Counted from the stretch's first letter, positions 51,606-60,826 are shown. The stretch is 64,000 bases of DNA from Paenibacillus thalictri (GCF_004307995.1 NZ_SIRE01000011.1:230984-294983), one strand, 5' to 3'. Numbers and translations: made by a program. The notes: generated from the sequence alone by a model not told the origin.

Positions 51606-52274
51606 ATGTACCAACGGGACTATATTCTTCGCATGATCGAGCAAATTACGTATGTTGTGGCAACAAAGGTGTTTCAGCTGAAACAGATGAAAAAATACGA
51701 AGATGCGCTGGCGGCCATGGGAGAGCTGTTTACCAGACTGTCGCTGCCGAGCAGCAATGCCATCCGCAATATGTCCGCCCGGCAAATCGCCGATATGATG
51801 AGTGTCAGCGGCATTTTGCCCGTAGAAAAAGTCAAAGCGGCGGCGGAGCTGATCGAAGAAGAGGGATCAATCCGCGAGCTGATGGAAGAGCCGGAAACCG
51901 CTGCAGCGGCATATGCCAAGGCGCTGCAGCTACATCTGTTGGCATATGCCGAAGACGATGAGGACAAAGGGGCGGAGCGGATCGACAGATTGCTGGATAA
52001 GCTGACCTACCGCAACTTGCCTTATGAAAGCGGGTTGCCGATAGTCCGTTATTACGAACGGACGGGACAATTCAGCCGGGCGGAGGATGTATTGTTTTTG
52101 ACATGGAATGAGTATCCTTCAGAGGAGCTTTTGGCGGGAGGGCTTAACATGTACGAAAGACTGCTGCTCAAACCGGATTCGGAGCTTGAGGCAGGGGGAC
52201 TGCCGAGAGGCGAAGTGCTGGATGGACGGACCCAACTGCAGCAGTTGGCGAATGAGTGGGATCAAGCAAAGTAG
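51606..52274 (+). CDS. DUF6483-like cytoplasmic protein of unknown function
   Basis: 222 residues, nearly all alpha-helical. It starts MYQRDYILRMIEQITYVVAT and contains heptad-like Leu/Ala/Glu helices that resemble short TPR-like repeats (ALAAMGELFTRLSLPSSNAI; GLPIVRYYERTGQFSRAEDV). I associate this pattern with a small family found in Paenibacillus (DUF6483), with limited certainty. No catalytic motif is seen. ATG 51606 follows CAGGAGA, and a TATAAT lies about 36 bp upstream. No operon partner is evident. Confidence 0.72.
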   Translation: MYQRDYILRMIEQITYVVATKVFQLKQMKKYEDALAAMGELFTRLSLPSSNAIRNMSARQIADMMSVSGILPVEKVKAAAELIEEEGSIRELMEEPETAAAAYAKALQLHLLAYAEDDEDKGAERIDRLLDKLTYRNLPYESGLPIVRYYERTGQFSRAEDVLFLTWNEYPSEELLAGGLNMYERLLLKPDSELEAGGLPRGEVLDGRTQLQQLANEWDQAK

Positions 52275-52412
52275 GCTGGTATTGTTTAATGGTGATGGCA
52301 TACATAAGCAGAAGGGATGGCGGCGTCGGTGTCAGAGATCGCTTCGTTGCGATCAGGCTAACTGGGCGAAAGCGTCAGGGATACCGGACGATTCGCGGAA
52401 TGGGGATAACAT

Positions 52413-52832
52413 ATGAAAAGAGTCGATGTGACGTATTCTTTAATTTACGATGAGCAGCAGCAGCGCATTCTGATGGTGTACAACAAAGATTCGGGGTTCT
52501 GGTCTTTGCCTGGCGGAGCTGTCGAGCAAGGCGAAACGCTGGAGCAGGCCGCCGTCCGCGAAGCGTATGAAGAGACGGGGCTGACGGTACGGCTTGAGCA
52601 TGTGGTTGCGGTAAGGGAAGCATTTTTGAACAATGGTCAAGATCATGTGTTATTTATCGTGTTTCGCGCGCAGATTACCGGGGGCACGGTTCACATTCAA
52701 TATCCGGATGAAATTTCCGAGGTCACATGGAAACCTGTCGATGAGGCGATGCAGTTGATGACTTATTACGGCGAAGATTTATTGGCGATGTTGAAAGCAG
52801 CGTGTCCTTACAGATTTGAAAGCGCGAGATAA
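52413..52832 (+). CDS. Nudix hydrolase
   Basis: 139 residues. A complete Nudix box: Gly35-x5-Glu41-x7-Arg49-Glu50-Ala51-Tyr52-Glu53-Glu54-Thr55-Gly56-Leu57. It hydrolyses a nucleoside diphosphate linked to another group; the box alone does not give the substrate. The opening VTYSLIYDEQQQRILMVYN and SLPGGAVEQGE are typical of MutT-like proteins. ATG 52413 has a weak GGGGAT upstream. A terminator hairpin follows. Confidence 0.9.
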   Translation: MKRVDVTYSLIYDEQQQRILMVYNKDSGFWSLPGGAVEQGETLEQAAVREAYEETGLTVRLEHVVAVREAFLNNGQDHVLFIVFRAQITGGTVHIQYPDEISEVTWKPVDEAMQLMTYYGEDLLAMLKAACPYRFESAR

Positions 52833-52862
52833 CTCGCGTGAGCCGCATTTTATCTTTTAATT

Positions 52863-52890
52863 GCCGCATATATTGCGGCGTTATTTTTTT
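52863..52890 (+). terminator. Rho-independent terminator after the Nudix gene
   Basis: GCCGCA (52863-52868) pairs with TGCGGC (52874-52879) across a 5-base loop, followed by GTTA and seven T residues. Confidence 0.75.
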
Positions 52891-52996
52891 AGGATCAGGT
52901 ACGTGCGGTCATACCGTTTGACTTGGATGTATAGTAAATTTTCGGTGTGGAAACACTTTCCATGAGAGCATACTATGATTCGGAAAAGGAACCTTT

Positions 52997-54256
52997 ATGA
53001 TGAGTGATGCAGCTGAAATAAGCAAACCGAAACGGCGGAAACTGCTGTTAAGCGCCGGTATAAGCTGGATGTTTGATGCGATGGATGTAGGGATGATTTC
53101 CTTTATTGCCGCGGCGCTGGCCGTGGAGTGGAGTTTGGGCGCGCAGCAGATCGGGCTGCTGACGGCGATCAATTCGGTCGGCATGGCCGTTGGCGCCGCT
53201 GCGGCCGGTTCGCTTGCCGACCGTTACGGGCGGAGGTCCGTGCTGCTGTGGACGCTGCTTATATTTTCGATCGCAAGCGGCTTATCGGCGCTGGCAGCGA
53301 CCTTTTTTGTCTTATGCGTGCTGCGCTTCATTGCAGGCTTCGGGCTTGGCGGCGAACTTCCGGTTGCGTCCACGCTGGTATCCGAATCGGTTCCGGTGCA
53401 GGAACGGGGGAGGACCGTTGTCCTGCTGGAAAGCTTTTGGGCCGGCGGCTGGATTTTATCGGCGTTAATCTCGTTTTTTATCATTCCGCATTACGGCTGG
53501 AGAACGGCTTTTGTGATCGGGGCGGCGCCGGCGCTTTTTGCCTTATGGCTCAGACGAACGATTCAGGACTCGCCGCGGTTTACGAAGCAGGCTGAGTTCA
53601 AGATGACCTTCGGGCAGCGGGTCGCTTCGGTATGGTCCCCCGAATACCGCAGGTCTACAGTGACGTTGTGGATTTTATGGTTTACCGTCGTGTTTTCTTA
53701 TTACGGCATGTTTTTGTGGCTCCCGTCGGTTATGGTGCTGAAGGGCTTCAGCCTTGTGAAAAGTTTCCAATACGTGCTGATCATGACACTGGCTCAGCTT
53801 CCCGGTTATTTCACCGCCGCTTATTTTATCGAAAAATTCGGCCGGAAGTTCGTCCTTATTGTCTATTTGCTGCTCACCGCCGTCAGTGCGATCTGGTTTG
53901 GCAATGCCGGGGGAGAAGCTTCGCTGATTGCTGCGGGCATTTGCCTTTCCTTTTTTAATCTGGGAGCGTGGGGAGGCATGTACGCGTATACGCCGGAGCT
54001 GTACCCGACTGCGATCCGCTCCACGGGCGTTGGCTTGGCCGCCTCTTTTGGGAGGGTTGGCGGCGTAATCGGTCCGTATCTCGTAGGTTATCTGGTTGCG
54101 CAAAAGATAGCGATCAGCGGGATTTTCGTCATTTTTTTCGTGGCGATTGTGATTGGAGCGCTGGCCGTAATGTTTCTCGGCAAGGAAACCAAAGGTGTCG
54201 ATCCGGATCGCGAAGCGGAGCGGAAGTTGTCCGTTCGTGGCGGCGAGCTGGCGTAA
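52997..54256 (+). CDS. MFS metabolite:H+ symporter (NiaP/SV2-like)
   Basis: 419 residues, 12 helices. The sugar-porter-subfamily motifs are SLADRYGRRSVLL between helices 2 and 3, RFIAGFGLGGELPVASTLVSE and YTPELYPTAIRSTGVGLA. This pattern is typical of aromatic acid, niacin or related organic-acid symporters (NiaP, PcaK). The substrate is unknown. ATG 52997 (or 53000) follows AAAAGGA. A single-gene unit ending in a bidirectional hairpin. Confidence 0.86.
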   Translation: MMSDAAEISKPKRRKLLLSAGISWMFDAMDVGMISFIAAALAVEWSLGAQQIGLLTAINSVGMAVGAAAAGSLADRYGRRSVLLWTLLIFSIASGLSALAATFFVLCVLRFIAGFGLGGELPVASTLVSESVPVQERGRTVVLLESFWAGGWILSALISFFIIPHYGWRTAFVIGAAPALFALWLRRTIQDSPRFTKQAEFKMTFGQRVASVWSPEYRRSTVTLWILWFTVVFSYYGMFLWLPSVMVLKGFSLVKSFQYVLIMTLAQLPGYFTAAYFIEKFGRKFVLIVYLLLTAVSAIWFGNAGGEASLIAAGICLSFFNLGAWGGMYAYTPELYPTAIRSTGVGLAASFGRVGGVIGPYLVGYLVAQKIAISGIFVIFFVAIVIGALAVMFLGKETKGVDPDREAERKLSVRGGELA

Positions 54257-54277
54257 TGTTAGTGGTTGGCCGGATGT

Positions 54278-54326
54278 AAAAAAAGCCTGGATCTGCAGGG
54301 TTGTGCCCTGCGAATTCAGGCTTTTT
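54278..54326. terminator. Bidirectional terminator between two convergent MFS genes
   Basis: AAAAAGCCTG...GCAGGG pairs with CCCTGC...CAGGCTTTTT. Both strands end in a T-run. Confidence 0.85.
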
Positions 54327-54374
54327 ACTATTTGGGAAATTAGGCAACCTGCAGATTGCCGGATTTTATCGTGG

Positions 54375-56051
54375 TTACGCGGTTTTTCGGTTGTTTTTTC
54401 TGACCAATTCGTAAACAAGCGGCAGCAGAGCCGCGGTACATATCGCGAGCACATATAGGCATAATTCATAGCTAAATGCGTAATTGTACGCATTGGCTTG
54501 TTTAAGGCCGGAGAACATTACATTGTTGATTTCGGGGCTGCCTGCCGGTAAGCCGCAGCCGGACGGAACCGCCGTTGGGTCGGCCGAATGCGCATATTGG
54601 TCGTAGCAGCTTTGAAAGCTCGCGACCACTGCGGCGTTTTGCTCTGCAGGCAGCTTCAGCCCTGACAATTGCATTTGCAGCTGCGGCGCGAGCTGAACGC
54701 TAACCGTATTCGCATGCTGCCCCAGCGTGTTCAGGAACAAGATGCCGATCAACGCAATGCCGATGGCGAAGGCAACTTGTATGCCGGTCGTGACGAGCCC
54801 CGATGCCGAGCCGATATCGCTGCTGCGGACTTTGGACAAGATGGCGTTTGTTAACGGCGCGGCAATCGCTCCTTGGGCGAGACCCAATAAAGCTAATGCG
54901 GGAATCCATTCGTACCCTTGAACGGTAATTCCGGTCCAGTGTACCGACAACGCGAGCAGCAGATATCCTGCGCAAGTCATCGCTGCGGCCCATGTCATGA
55001 CATGCGGCCCGAATCTGGCGATTAGTTTGGCCGAATACAGCGATGCAAGGAAATACCCGATACCCATAGGCAAGATGAACAGCCCCGCCTTCAGCGCCGT
55101 AAACCCTAACCCGATTTGCAGAAAATAGGCCGATACGAGAAAATAAGCCGATTGCGAGCAAAGCAGCAGCAGTATGACCAGCATGCCAAACGTAAAGCTT
55201 TTTTGTTTGAACAACTCCACGTTGATAAAAGGCGAACCGCCTGCACGTGCAACGCGGCGCTCATGCCAGACGAAAGCCGCCAATACCGGCACGGAGAGAA
55301 TAAGGCAAAAAACGATGCTGAGCGGCCAGCCTTCCTTTGGGCCTTGCACAAGCGGATAAATCAGCATCAGCAGTCCCGCGGCCGCACCTGCGGCGCCGAT
55401 CCAATCGAGCTTGGCGTGCGATTCGTTTTTGGATTCGTTAATAGATGGAAGCATGCAGAGGATCAGCAAACCGACCGGCACGCTGAAAAAAAACACCGTT
55501 CTCCAATCAAGCTCAAAAGGGTTCCAGCGCAGCAGCAGACCGCCGATAAGCTGGCCGCTGGAAGCGGCGATTCCTTGCGCAGCGCCGTATAGGCCAAATA
55601 TGGCTGCGCGCTGCTCGGGGGCGTAATTCGCTTGGATCAGCGAAAGAATTTGCGGTGCCATCAGCGCGGCGGATAAACCTTGAGCGATGCGAAAGACGAT
55701 CAGCCACGAAACTCCCGGGGCAATGGCGCACAGGAACGAAGAGACTGTAAACCCGGCGACTCCGATCAGCAGCATCCGCTTGCGGCCAAACCGGTCTCCG
55801 AACCTTCCGCCGATAATGAGGGCGATCGCGTATGCAAGCGTATAACTGGCAATAACGAACTGCACTTCCGAGAAACCGGCGTGAAGACCGCGTTGGATGG
55901 AAGGCGTGGCGACGTTGACAATAAAAATGTTGGCGACCGACAGAAACACGGTGAGCAGCATCACAACAAGCAGCAGCTTCGGTTTGGACCGTGTCTGAGC
56001 TTCGGTAACTGAATGTGCTGAGGGTGCCGAGGAATTTGTTACGGACATCAT
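54375..56051 (-). CDS. MFS multidrug exporter, DHA2 (EmrB/QacA-like)
   Basis: 558 residues with 14 predicted helices. DHA2 marks: GGRFGDRFGRKRMLL (motif A) and VFRIAQGLSAALMAPQILSLI (motif C region). An extra extracellular loop before the last helix contains two cysteines (SCYDQYAHSADPTAVPSGCG). It exports toxic lipophilic compounds by proton antiport. ATG 56051 follows AAAGGAG. A divergent TetR gene lies 138 bp away with two perfect palindromes between, so its expression is probably induced by the exported drug. Confidence 0.9.
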   Translation of the reverse strand: MMSVTNSSAPSAHSVTEAQTRSKPKLLLVVMLLTVFLSVANIFIVNVATPSIQRGLHAGFSEVQFVIASYTLAYAIALIIGGRFGDRFGRKRMLLIGVAGFTVSSFLCAIAPGVSWLIVFRIAQGLSAALMAPQILSLIQANYAPEQRAAIFGLYGAAQGIAASSGQLIGGLLLRWNPFELDWRTVFFFSVPVGLLILCMLPSINESKNESHAKLDWIGAAGAAAGLLMLIYPLVQGPKEGWPLSIVFCLILSVPVLAAFVWHERRVARAGGSPFINVELFKQKSFTFGMLVILLLLCSQSAYFLVSAYFLQIGLGFTALKAGLFILPMGIGYFLASLYSAKLIARFGPHVMTWAAAMTCAGYLLLALSVHWTGITVQGYEWIPALALLGLAQGAIAAPLTNAILSKVRSSDIGSASGLVTTGIQVAFAIGIALIGILFLNTLGQHANTVSVQLAPQLQMQLSGLKLPAEQNAAVVASFQSCYDQYAHSADPTAVPSGCGLPAGSPEINNVMFSGLKQANAYNYAFSYELCLYVLAICTAALLPLVYELVRKNNRKTA

Positions 56052-56095
56052 GCATTCTCCTTTGAAATGTGATAGAATGTGAATGAGCCAGAAAA

Positions 56096-56147
56096 GAGAC
56101 AGTTCTGTCTCATCTGTTATTTACGAATGATACAGACAGATCTGTCT
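56096..56147. promoter_or_regulatory. Twin TetR-type operators between the exporter gene and its regulator gene
   Basis: GAGACAGTTCTGTCTC at 56096-56111 and AGACAGATCTGTCT at 56134-56147. Both are perfect palindromes with the same AGACAG/CTGTCT arms; their centres are 37 bp apart. Confidence 0.85.
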
Positions 56148-56189
56148 CGTGTCAACCATCATTTTCTTTTTTCACAGGAGTGATCCGTC

Positions 56190-56783
56190 TTGGATAAAAA
56201 AGAATCGGCAAAAGAACGGATTTTGCATATCGCTTCGGACCTGTTTTACCGGGAAGGCATCCGTGCTGTCGGTATCGACCGGATCATCGCCGAATCGGGG
56301 GTGGCCAAAGCGAGCTTTTACCGTAATTTTGCGACTAAGGACGATTTGGTCGTCGCGTTCCTGGAACAGCGGCACCAGCGTACCCTGGGCAGGATTGCCG
56401 AAGCGCGCAGCAAGTTTCCGGACGACCCCGCTGCCCAACTCTATGAACTGTTCCGGATGTTTGAGGTAAGAATGACGGAGCCGAATTTTCGCGGCTGTCC
56501 TTTTATGAATACGACGGTTGAATTTCCAGATAAGGACCACCCCGGACATCATAAATCAAGGGAATGCCGACTGGAGACATGGCGTCAGGTGGAGCAAATC
56601 GCCCGCGAGGCCGGAGCTACGGAGCCGGCGGAACTGGCGACGCAGCTGGAAATCCTGTACAGCGGCGCGGTTATGACGGTTTGCTTGTATGGGCCGGAGC
56701 ATAGCGGCGATTTTCTGAAGACTGTAAAGCTGCTGATGAAGCAATATATTCCCGCTTGTTCGCTGCAAGAAGAAACGGTGTGA
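56190..56783 (+). CDS. TetR-family repressor
   Basis: 197 residues. N-terminal helix-turn-helix at ~8-55 (ILHIASDLFYREGIRAVGID; GVAKASFYRNFATKDDLVVA), then a helical ligand domain with RGCPFMNTTVEFPDKDHPGH. It would repress the divergent DHA2 exporter gene and its own gene through the twin palindromes. The start is TTG 56190, with CAGGAGTG 8-9 bp upstream; no ATG fits. The radical SAM gene follows after 21 bp and may share its transcript. Confidence 0.9.
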   Translation: MDKKESAKERILHIASDLFYREGIRAVGIDRIIAESGVAKASFYRNFATKDDLVVAFLEQRHQRTLGRIAEARSKFPDDPAAQLYELFRMFEVRMTEPNFRGCPFMNTTVEFPDKDHPGHHKSRECRLETWRQVEQIAREAGATEPAELATQLEILYSGAVMTVCLYGPEHSGDFLKTVKLLMKQYIPACSLQEETV

Positions 56784-56804
56784 GCCGCGATTGGAGTTAT
56801 TACG

Positions 56805-57683
56805 ATGAAAAAATTCAAAAAATTTTATATTGAAATTACGAGCGTCTGCAATCTTGCCTGCTCCTTTTGTCCGCAGACGAAACGGCAGGCCAATTTTATC
56901 AAAATCGATGATTTTAAGAAAACGTTGGACCAGATCAAACCTCATGCCGAATATATTTATTTTCATGTCAAAGGCGAACCGATGATGCATCCAAAAATCG
57001 ACGAGCTGCTTGACATCAGCCATGAGAAAGGTTTCAAAGTGACTCTGACGTCCAACGGTACGTTAGTCAATAAAGTCAGGGATAAAATCTTGATGAAGCC
57101 GGCGCTGCGGCAAATTAATTTTTCGCTGCACAGCTTTGACGGCCACGAAGGTTCGACCGATAAGGAAGGGTATTTGGAAAGCATTCTCTCTTTTGTACGC
57201 GAAGCGCTTGCCAAAACGGACATGCTGATCTCCCTCAGGTTGTGGAATTTGACTCAGGACAACACGGTGAATGTGCAAAGAAACCGCAACAGCGAAATAT
57301 TGCAAACTCTCGAAAAGGAGTTTCAGCTGGACTACAACATTGAGGATAAATTCGAGCGCGGCACAGGATTGAAACTCGCTGATCGTGTATATTTGAACCA
57401 GGATCACGAATTCGAATGGCCGGATTTGAAGGCCGAAGAAGACGATGGCAAAGGTTTCTGCCACGCGCTGCGAAATCAGGCCGGCGTGCTGGTAGACGGC
57501 ACCGTCATCCCTTGCTGTCTGGACGGCGAAGGCGTCATTAATCTGGGAAATATTCACCGCACGCATTTTTCCGAGATTATCGAAGGGGAGAGAGCGACTA
57601 ACTTATACGACGGTTTCTCGCGAAGGGAAGCGGTTGAGGAATTGTGCCGCAAGTGCGGGTACCGTAAACGGTTTGGCACTTGA
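56805..57683 (+). CDS. Radical SAM/SPASM-domain protein
   Basis: 292 residues. The [4Fe-4S] site is Cys15-x3-Cys19-x2-Cys22 (VCNLACSFC) and the SAM-binding GGE-like motif is KGEPMMHP. The C-terminal SPASM-like region has GFCHALRN, GTVIPCCLDGEG, LGNIHRTHFSEI and LCRKCGYRKRF. SPASM enzymes modify peptides or act as anaerobic sulfatase-maturase-type dehydrogenases. No precursor peptide gene was found nearby, so the substrate is unknown. ATG 56805 has a weak GGAG upstream. It may be co-transcribed with the TetR gene. A terminator follows. Confidence 0.87.
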   Translation: MKKFKKFYIEITSVCNLACSFCPQTKRQANFIKIDDFKKTLDQIKPHAEYIYFHVKGEPMMHPKIDELLDISHEKGFKVTLTSNGTLVNKVRDKILMKPALRQINFSLHSFDGHEGSTDKEGYLESILSFVREALAKTDMLISLRLWNLTQDNTVNVQRNRNSEILQTLEKEFQLDYNIEDKFERGTGLKLADRVYLNQDHEFEWPDLKAEEDDGKGFCHALRNQAGVLVDGTVIPCCLDGEGVINLGNIHRTHFSEIIEGERATNLYDGFSRREAVEELCRKCGYRKRFGT

Positions 57684-57722
57684 TGGGCTGCGGCTTCTTC
57701 CGCCAAGTGTAAATTCGGCCCC

Positions 57723-57778
57723 AAAGCAGGACCTTCTTTGTTCCCCGATACGGTGATCTTAGAAGGTCTTTGCTTTTG
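57723..57778 (+). terminator. Terminator-like hairpin after the radical SAM gene
   Basis: AAAGCAGGACCTTCT pairs, with one mismatch, with AGAAGGTCTTTGCTTT; a T-rich tail follows. Confidence 0.7.
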
Positions 57779-57920
57779 CTTCAGATGCCTGTTTCCGTGT
57801 AAGTTCAGTTAAAGTTGCGCTAGCCCGTTCCGTTTTGAAATGATTTGTTTTGCCGCTTAGCGGCTTTTTTGAGTTCTCAGCGATTGCGAATTAACACTTG
57901 CGAATCAACGTGTGCACATC

Positions 57921-57945
57921 AACACGTGCAAATTCCGAATGCGCA
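57921..57945 (+). repeat. Dispersed ACACG(T)GCAAATTCCGA repeat, copy 3
   Basis: ACACGTGCAAATTCCGAATG then CGCAC. Related to 35164 and, in reverse, 12913. Confidence 0.55.
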
Positions 57946-58044
57946 CTTTGGTGTCGATAGCGGTGGTTTCAACCTTTCGCTGCTCTTTTGAACTTCGGGT
58001 AGTCTGGTCGATCGCAGTGAAACAAGCCTTCGGCCGTGCGGTTT

Positions 58045-59235
58045 TTAGCCCGCGGGTTCGGTCTTGGGTTTCCTAGTGTTCGCATGTGACGTCAGCACCC
58101 CGCTGCTGAGGAAAACAAGCAGCGATCCGGCGAGGCAGATCCCCGTAAACATACACACGGCAGCATAACTGCTGAACGCGGCATAAAGCATGCCGGACAC
58201 CCAAGCTCCAATCGTAGTTGCCGTATTCATTGTGGAGGTAGCCAGACTGGAAATGGTGCCGCGGATCGTCGGATTGAGATTGTTGAGCAGTCCCACCATC
58301 AGCGGGAATAAAATACCCATGATCGCAAAAATAAAAAAGTAAGCTCCTTTAACGACGATCACCGACGATACGTAAGGCAAGGCGATATAAGCCGCGATGA
58401 CGACCAGCATGCCCGCTGCCATTGTTTTAAACTGACTGAGCGCTTTGATCACGTAAGAGCTGCACAAGCTGCCGAGCAGATTGCCCCTCCCTAGAAAAAT
58501 GATCACATACCCCGTTTCATCAACCGATAGCTGAAAGCGGTCTGCCATCCATTTGCCGAGAAATGCAAAAGCTGCGCTGCTGCCCAGATGAACAAAAAAG
58601 TAAGCGAGAAATGTGCCTCTCGCTTGACCGCTTGTCAGCAGAGGAACGTATCTGCCAAGGATCGATGGTTTTGCGTTTTGGTGATGTTGCGGTTTTATGA
58701 CAGGCAGATTGAAAAAAGCAATCACAGCCAGCAGCAGCGAAAAGCCGCCGATGGTCCAGAATGGCAGAGACCAATTGCCCGCTGCCAGAAAGCTGCCGAT
58801 CGGCACCCCGAGCGCTTGGGAGACGGCAAGTCCCGCGTAAGCGACGCCAAGCGCTTTGCCGATTTTGGCAGGAGGGAAAAGCGCCGGGATGGACGCCCAG
58901 ACTTGCGGCGCGGTAAAAGCCGCGCTCACTCCCGCGAGCAAGCGGAACAAGCACATCGTCCAAAAATCGACAGCGAAGCCGCATAAATACGTCGAGACGG
59001 CAAAACAAACAAGGCCGGACAGCAGCACTTTTCTGCGGTCCCATCCGTCGGACAACGGCCCGGCAATCAACGCAAACACCGCCGAACCCAAGGTGTACGC
59101 TCCCATCATCCATCCCGCCATCTCTGTAGGCACTCCGAACTCGCTTTGCAGCGTCGGAATCAGCGGAGAGATCAGAAACGTATCCGTTCCAATAACAAAC
59201 ATGATGAGAAAAAACAACACGATCCATTTACCCAC
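58045..59235 (-). CDS. MFS exporter, DHA1 family
   Basis: 396 residues with 12 helices. Motif A is AGPLSDGWDRRKVLLSGL and motif C-like is FRLLAGVSAAFTAPQVWA. It resembles AraJ/YdhP-type sugar or drug exporters; the substrate is unknown. The start is uncertain. GTG 59235 has AAAGGTG 6 bp upstream and begins just before helix 1. ATG 59265 and ATG 59352 are in frame but lack an RBS. A divergent WYL-domain regulator gene lies upstream, with a small palindrome between. Confidence 0.84.
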   Translation of the reverse strand: MGKWIVLFFLIMFVIGTDTFLISPLIPTLQSEFGVPTEMAGWMMGAYTLGSAVFALIAGPLSDGWDRRKVLLSGLVCFAVSTYLCGFAVDFWTMCLFRLLAGVSAAFTAPQVWASIPALFPPAKIGKALGVAYAGLAVSQALGVPIGSFLAAGNWSLPFWTIGGFSLLLAVIAFFNLPVIKPQHHQNAKPSILGRYVPLLTSGQARGTFLAYFFVHLGSSAAFAFLGKWMADRFQLSVDETGYVIIFLGRGNLLGSLCSSYVIKALSQFKTMAAGMLVVIAAYIALPYVSSVIVVKGAYFFIFAIMGILFPLMVGLLNNLNPTIRGTISSLATSTMNTATTIGAWVSGMLYAAFSSYAAVCMFTGICLAGSLLVFLSSGVLTSHANTRKPKTEPAG

Positions 59236-59368
59236 TTGTTTCACCTTTTCTTTTTTTAGTGTCATGAAAAACTTGGAAATCTTCGCTAATCGGCGTTGGC
59301 CGATCTGAGAGGAGCTTCGATCAGAATTTTTTCTATTGATCTTGAGGTTCATTGTAGAGCATAATAGT

Positions 59369-59381
59369 GACAAGAGTTGTC
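59369..59381. promoter_or_regulatory. Candidate operator between MFS exporter gene and WYL regulator gene
   Basis: GACAAGAGTTGTC, a perfect 5-bp inverted repeat around GAG, 31 bp before the WYL regulator ATG. A TATTAT -10-like element on the minus strand abuts it. Confidence 0.45.
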
Positions 59382-59412
59382 GTAAATTAAAAAATAATTG
59401 GAGTTCAACAAG

Positions 59413-60360
59413 ATGTCTAAATCGAAGCGTTTGCTGGAACTGATGATGACGGTGAATCGAAAGCGGAAATTTACCGTCAAGGAGCTGGCCCAGGAGTTTG
59501 GCGTATCTAGTAGAACGATGCTGAGGGATCTGCAGGAATTAAGCGGCATGGGCGTGCCGCTGTATTCGGAGGTGGGGCCACACGGCGGATATCAGGTGCT
59601 GAATGAACGCATTTTGCCGCCTATCGCTTTTTCGGAAGTAGAGGCTTCGGCTATGTTTTTTGCGGTTTATGCGCTGCGCCATTATTCTTCGTTGCCCTTT
59701 GAAGCGGAATCCGCTTCCGCCTTGGACAAATTTTATTTGCACATGTCCGGCGACGTGCGCGATCGGATCGATCAGATGAAAAACCGGGTCGATTTTGTCA
59801 CGCCGACCCGCCAACAGGCGTCTCCTCATCTATCCGTGTTGCTGGAAGCGGCTGTGAATCAAAAGGTACTGCTCATCGAATATGGACAGCAGGCGGGTGA
59901 AACCTGCCGCAGCATTCAGCCGATCGGCATTTATGCCCATAACGGCTTATGGTTCTGTCCGGCGTACTGCTTTTTGCGCCAAGATTTCCGCGTATTCCGC
60001 TGCGATCGGATTCGCTCGGCGGTATACGACGACAGCGGGACGGAGCCGCTGGATTTGCGGCATGTGCATCTTGGCAATAAAGAAGCGTTTTTCCATACAG
60101 TGAAGGAATCTGTCAGTTTATATGCGAAGCTCAGCAAACAAGGCGTGCACATGTGCGAGGCGGTATTATGGCTTAAGGCTTATCTACATACGCGGGAAGA
60201 TGGCACCGGATGGCTGGAAGGACCGATCCCGAAGGCGGATATCGCTTTTTACGGACGGTTTTTTATCGGGCTTGGCCATGAAGCGACAGTTAGGCAGCCT
60301 CCGGAGTTGATCGGCGATATTAAGCGTCTGCTTGCGGACATGATGTCCAAATACGATTAG
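59413..60360 (+). CDS. WYL-domain transcriptional regulator (YafY/DeoR-like)
   Basis: 315 residues. An N-terminal DeoR-type helix-turn-helix at ~1-60 (KRKFTVKELAQEFGVSSRTM LRDLQEL), a WYL domain in the middle (IEYGQQAGETCRSIQPIGIY; LWFCPAYCFLRQDFRVFRCD) and a WCX-like C-terminal part. These proteins sense ligands such as nucleotides or nucleic acids. By position it probably controls the divergent MFS exporter gene. ATG 59413 has TTGGAG upstream; the TTG at 59398 is less likely as a start. Confidence 0.88.
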   Translation: MSKSKRLLELMMTVNRKRKFTVKELAQEFGVSSRTMLRDLQELSGMGVPLYSEVGPHGGYQVLNERILPPIAFSEVEASAMFFAVYALRHYSSLPFEAESASALDKFYLHMSGDVRDRIDQMKNRVDFVTPTRQQASPHLSVLLEAAVNQKVLLIEYGQQAGETCRSIQPIGIYAHNGLWFCPAYCFLRQDFRVFRCDRIRSAVYDDSGTEPLDLRHVHLGNKEAFFHTVKESVSLYAKLSKQGVHMCEAVLWLKAYLHTREDGTGWLEGPIPKADIAFYGRFFIGLGHEATVRQPPELIGDIKRLLADMMSKYD

Positions 60361-60472
60361 CCGCGGCGCAAGATCAAGGGTACTAGATGAATATAGTACT
60401 GTTCAACCGGGCGAAATCATCTACAATGATTTATAAAAGGATGATTTTTCTAAAAGAGTTGGTGATTGTAAC

Positions 60473-60703
60473 GTGGATTGGAATCAGCGTCTGTCCATCT
60501 TGAGGGATTACGAATCAGCTTGCTACAGCGTCTGCTTCTTTCTGCTGCAATGCGAAACGATGGCCAGTGAAGCGGCCCAAAACGCTTTGATCCGGCTGGC
60601 GCAAAACGATGCGTTTTTCCAGGCGGATTCGCTGTCCAGACAGCAAGTGCTCCGCTCGGAATCGATGAAATGTTCCATTTATACGAAGCGGCAGCGCTGC
60701 TAG
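60473..60703 (+). CDS. Small hypothetical protein
   Basis: 76 residues beginning at GTG 60473 behind a weak GGTGAT. Helical, with Ala/Leu/Gln and a cluster of aromatic and Cys residues (SACYSVCFFLLQCET), then AAQNALIRLAQNDAFFQADS. It looks like the small conserved Paenibacillus proteins that resemble part of a sigma-factor-type helical domain; I cannot name it. No partner gene is adjacent. It could also be a fragment. Confidence 0.5.
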   Translation: MDWNQRLSILRDYESACYSVCFFLLQCETMASEAAQNALIRLAQNDAFFQADSLSRQQVLRSESMKCSIYTKRQRC

Positions 60704-60826
60704 GCTCGGCGTTATTATAAGAGGTTGTTTATATGAAGAAACATAACGATGCTATCCGTTTTTTGGAGACAGATGCATGTTTGGCATGTTAAAAGACTTG
60801 CAATATGGGATGGGCCGAAAGCATTG

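Larger units (their letters stand above)
57684..58044. other. Convergent intergenic region with terminator and repeat
   Basis: About 360 bases. It contains a terminator hairpin at 57723-57778 and copy 3 of the ACACGTGCAAATTCCGA repeat at 57921-57945. The rest is unassigned and has no credible open frame. Confidence 0.5.
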
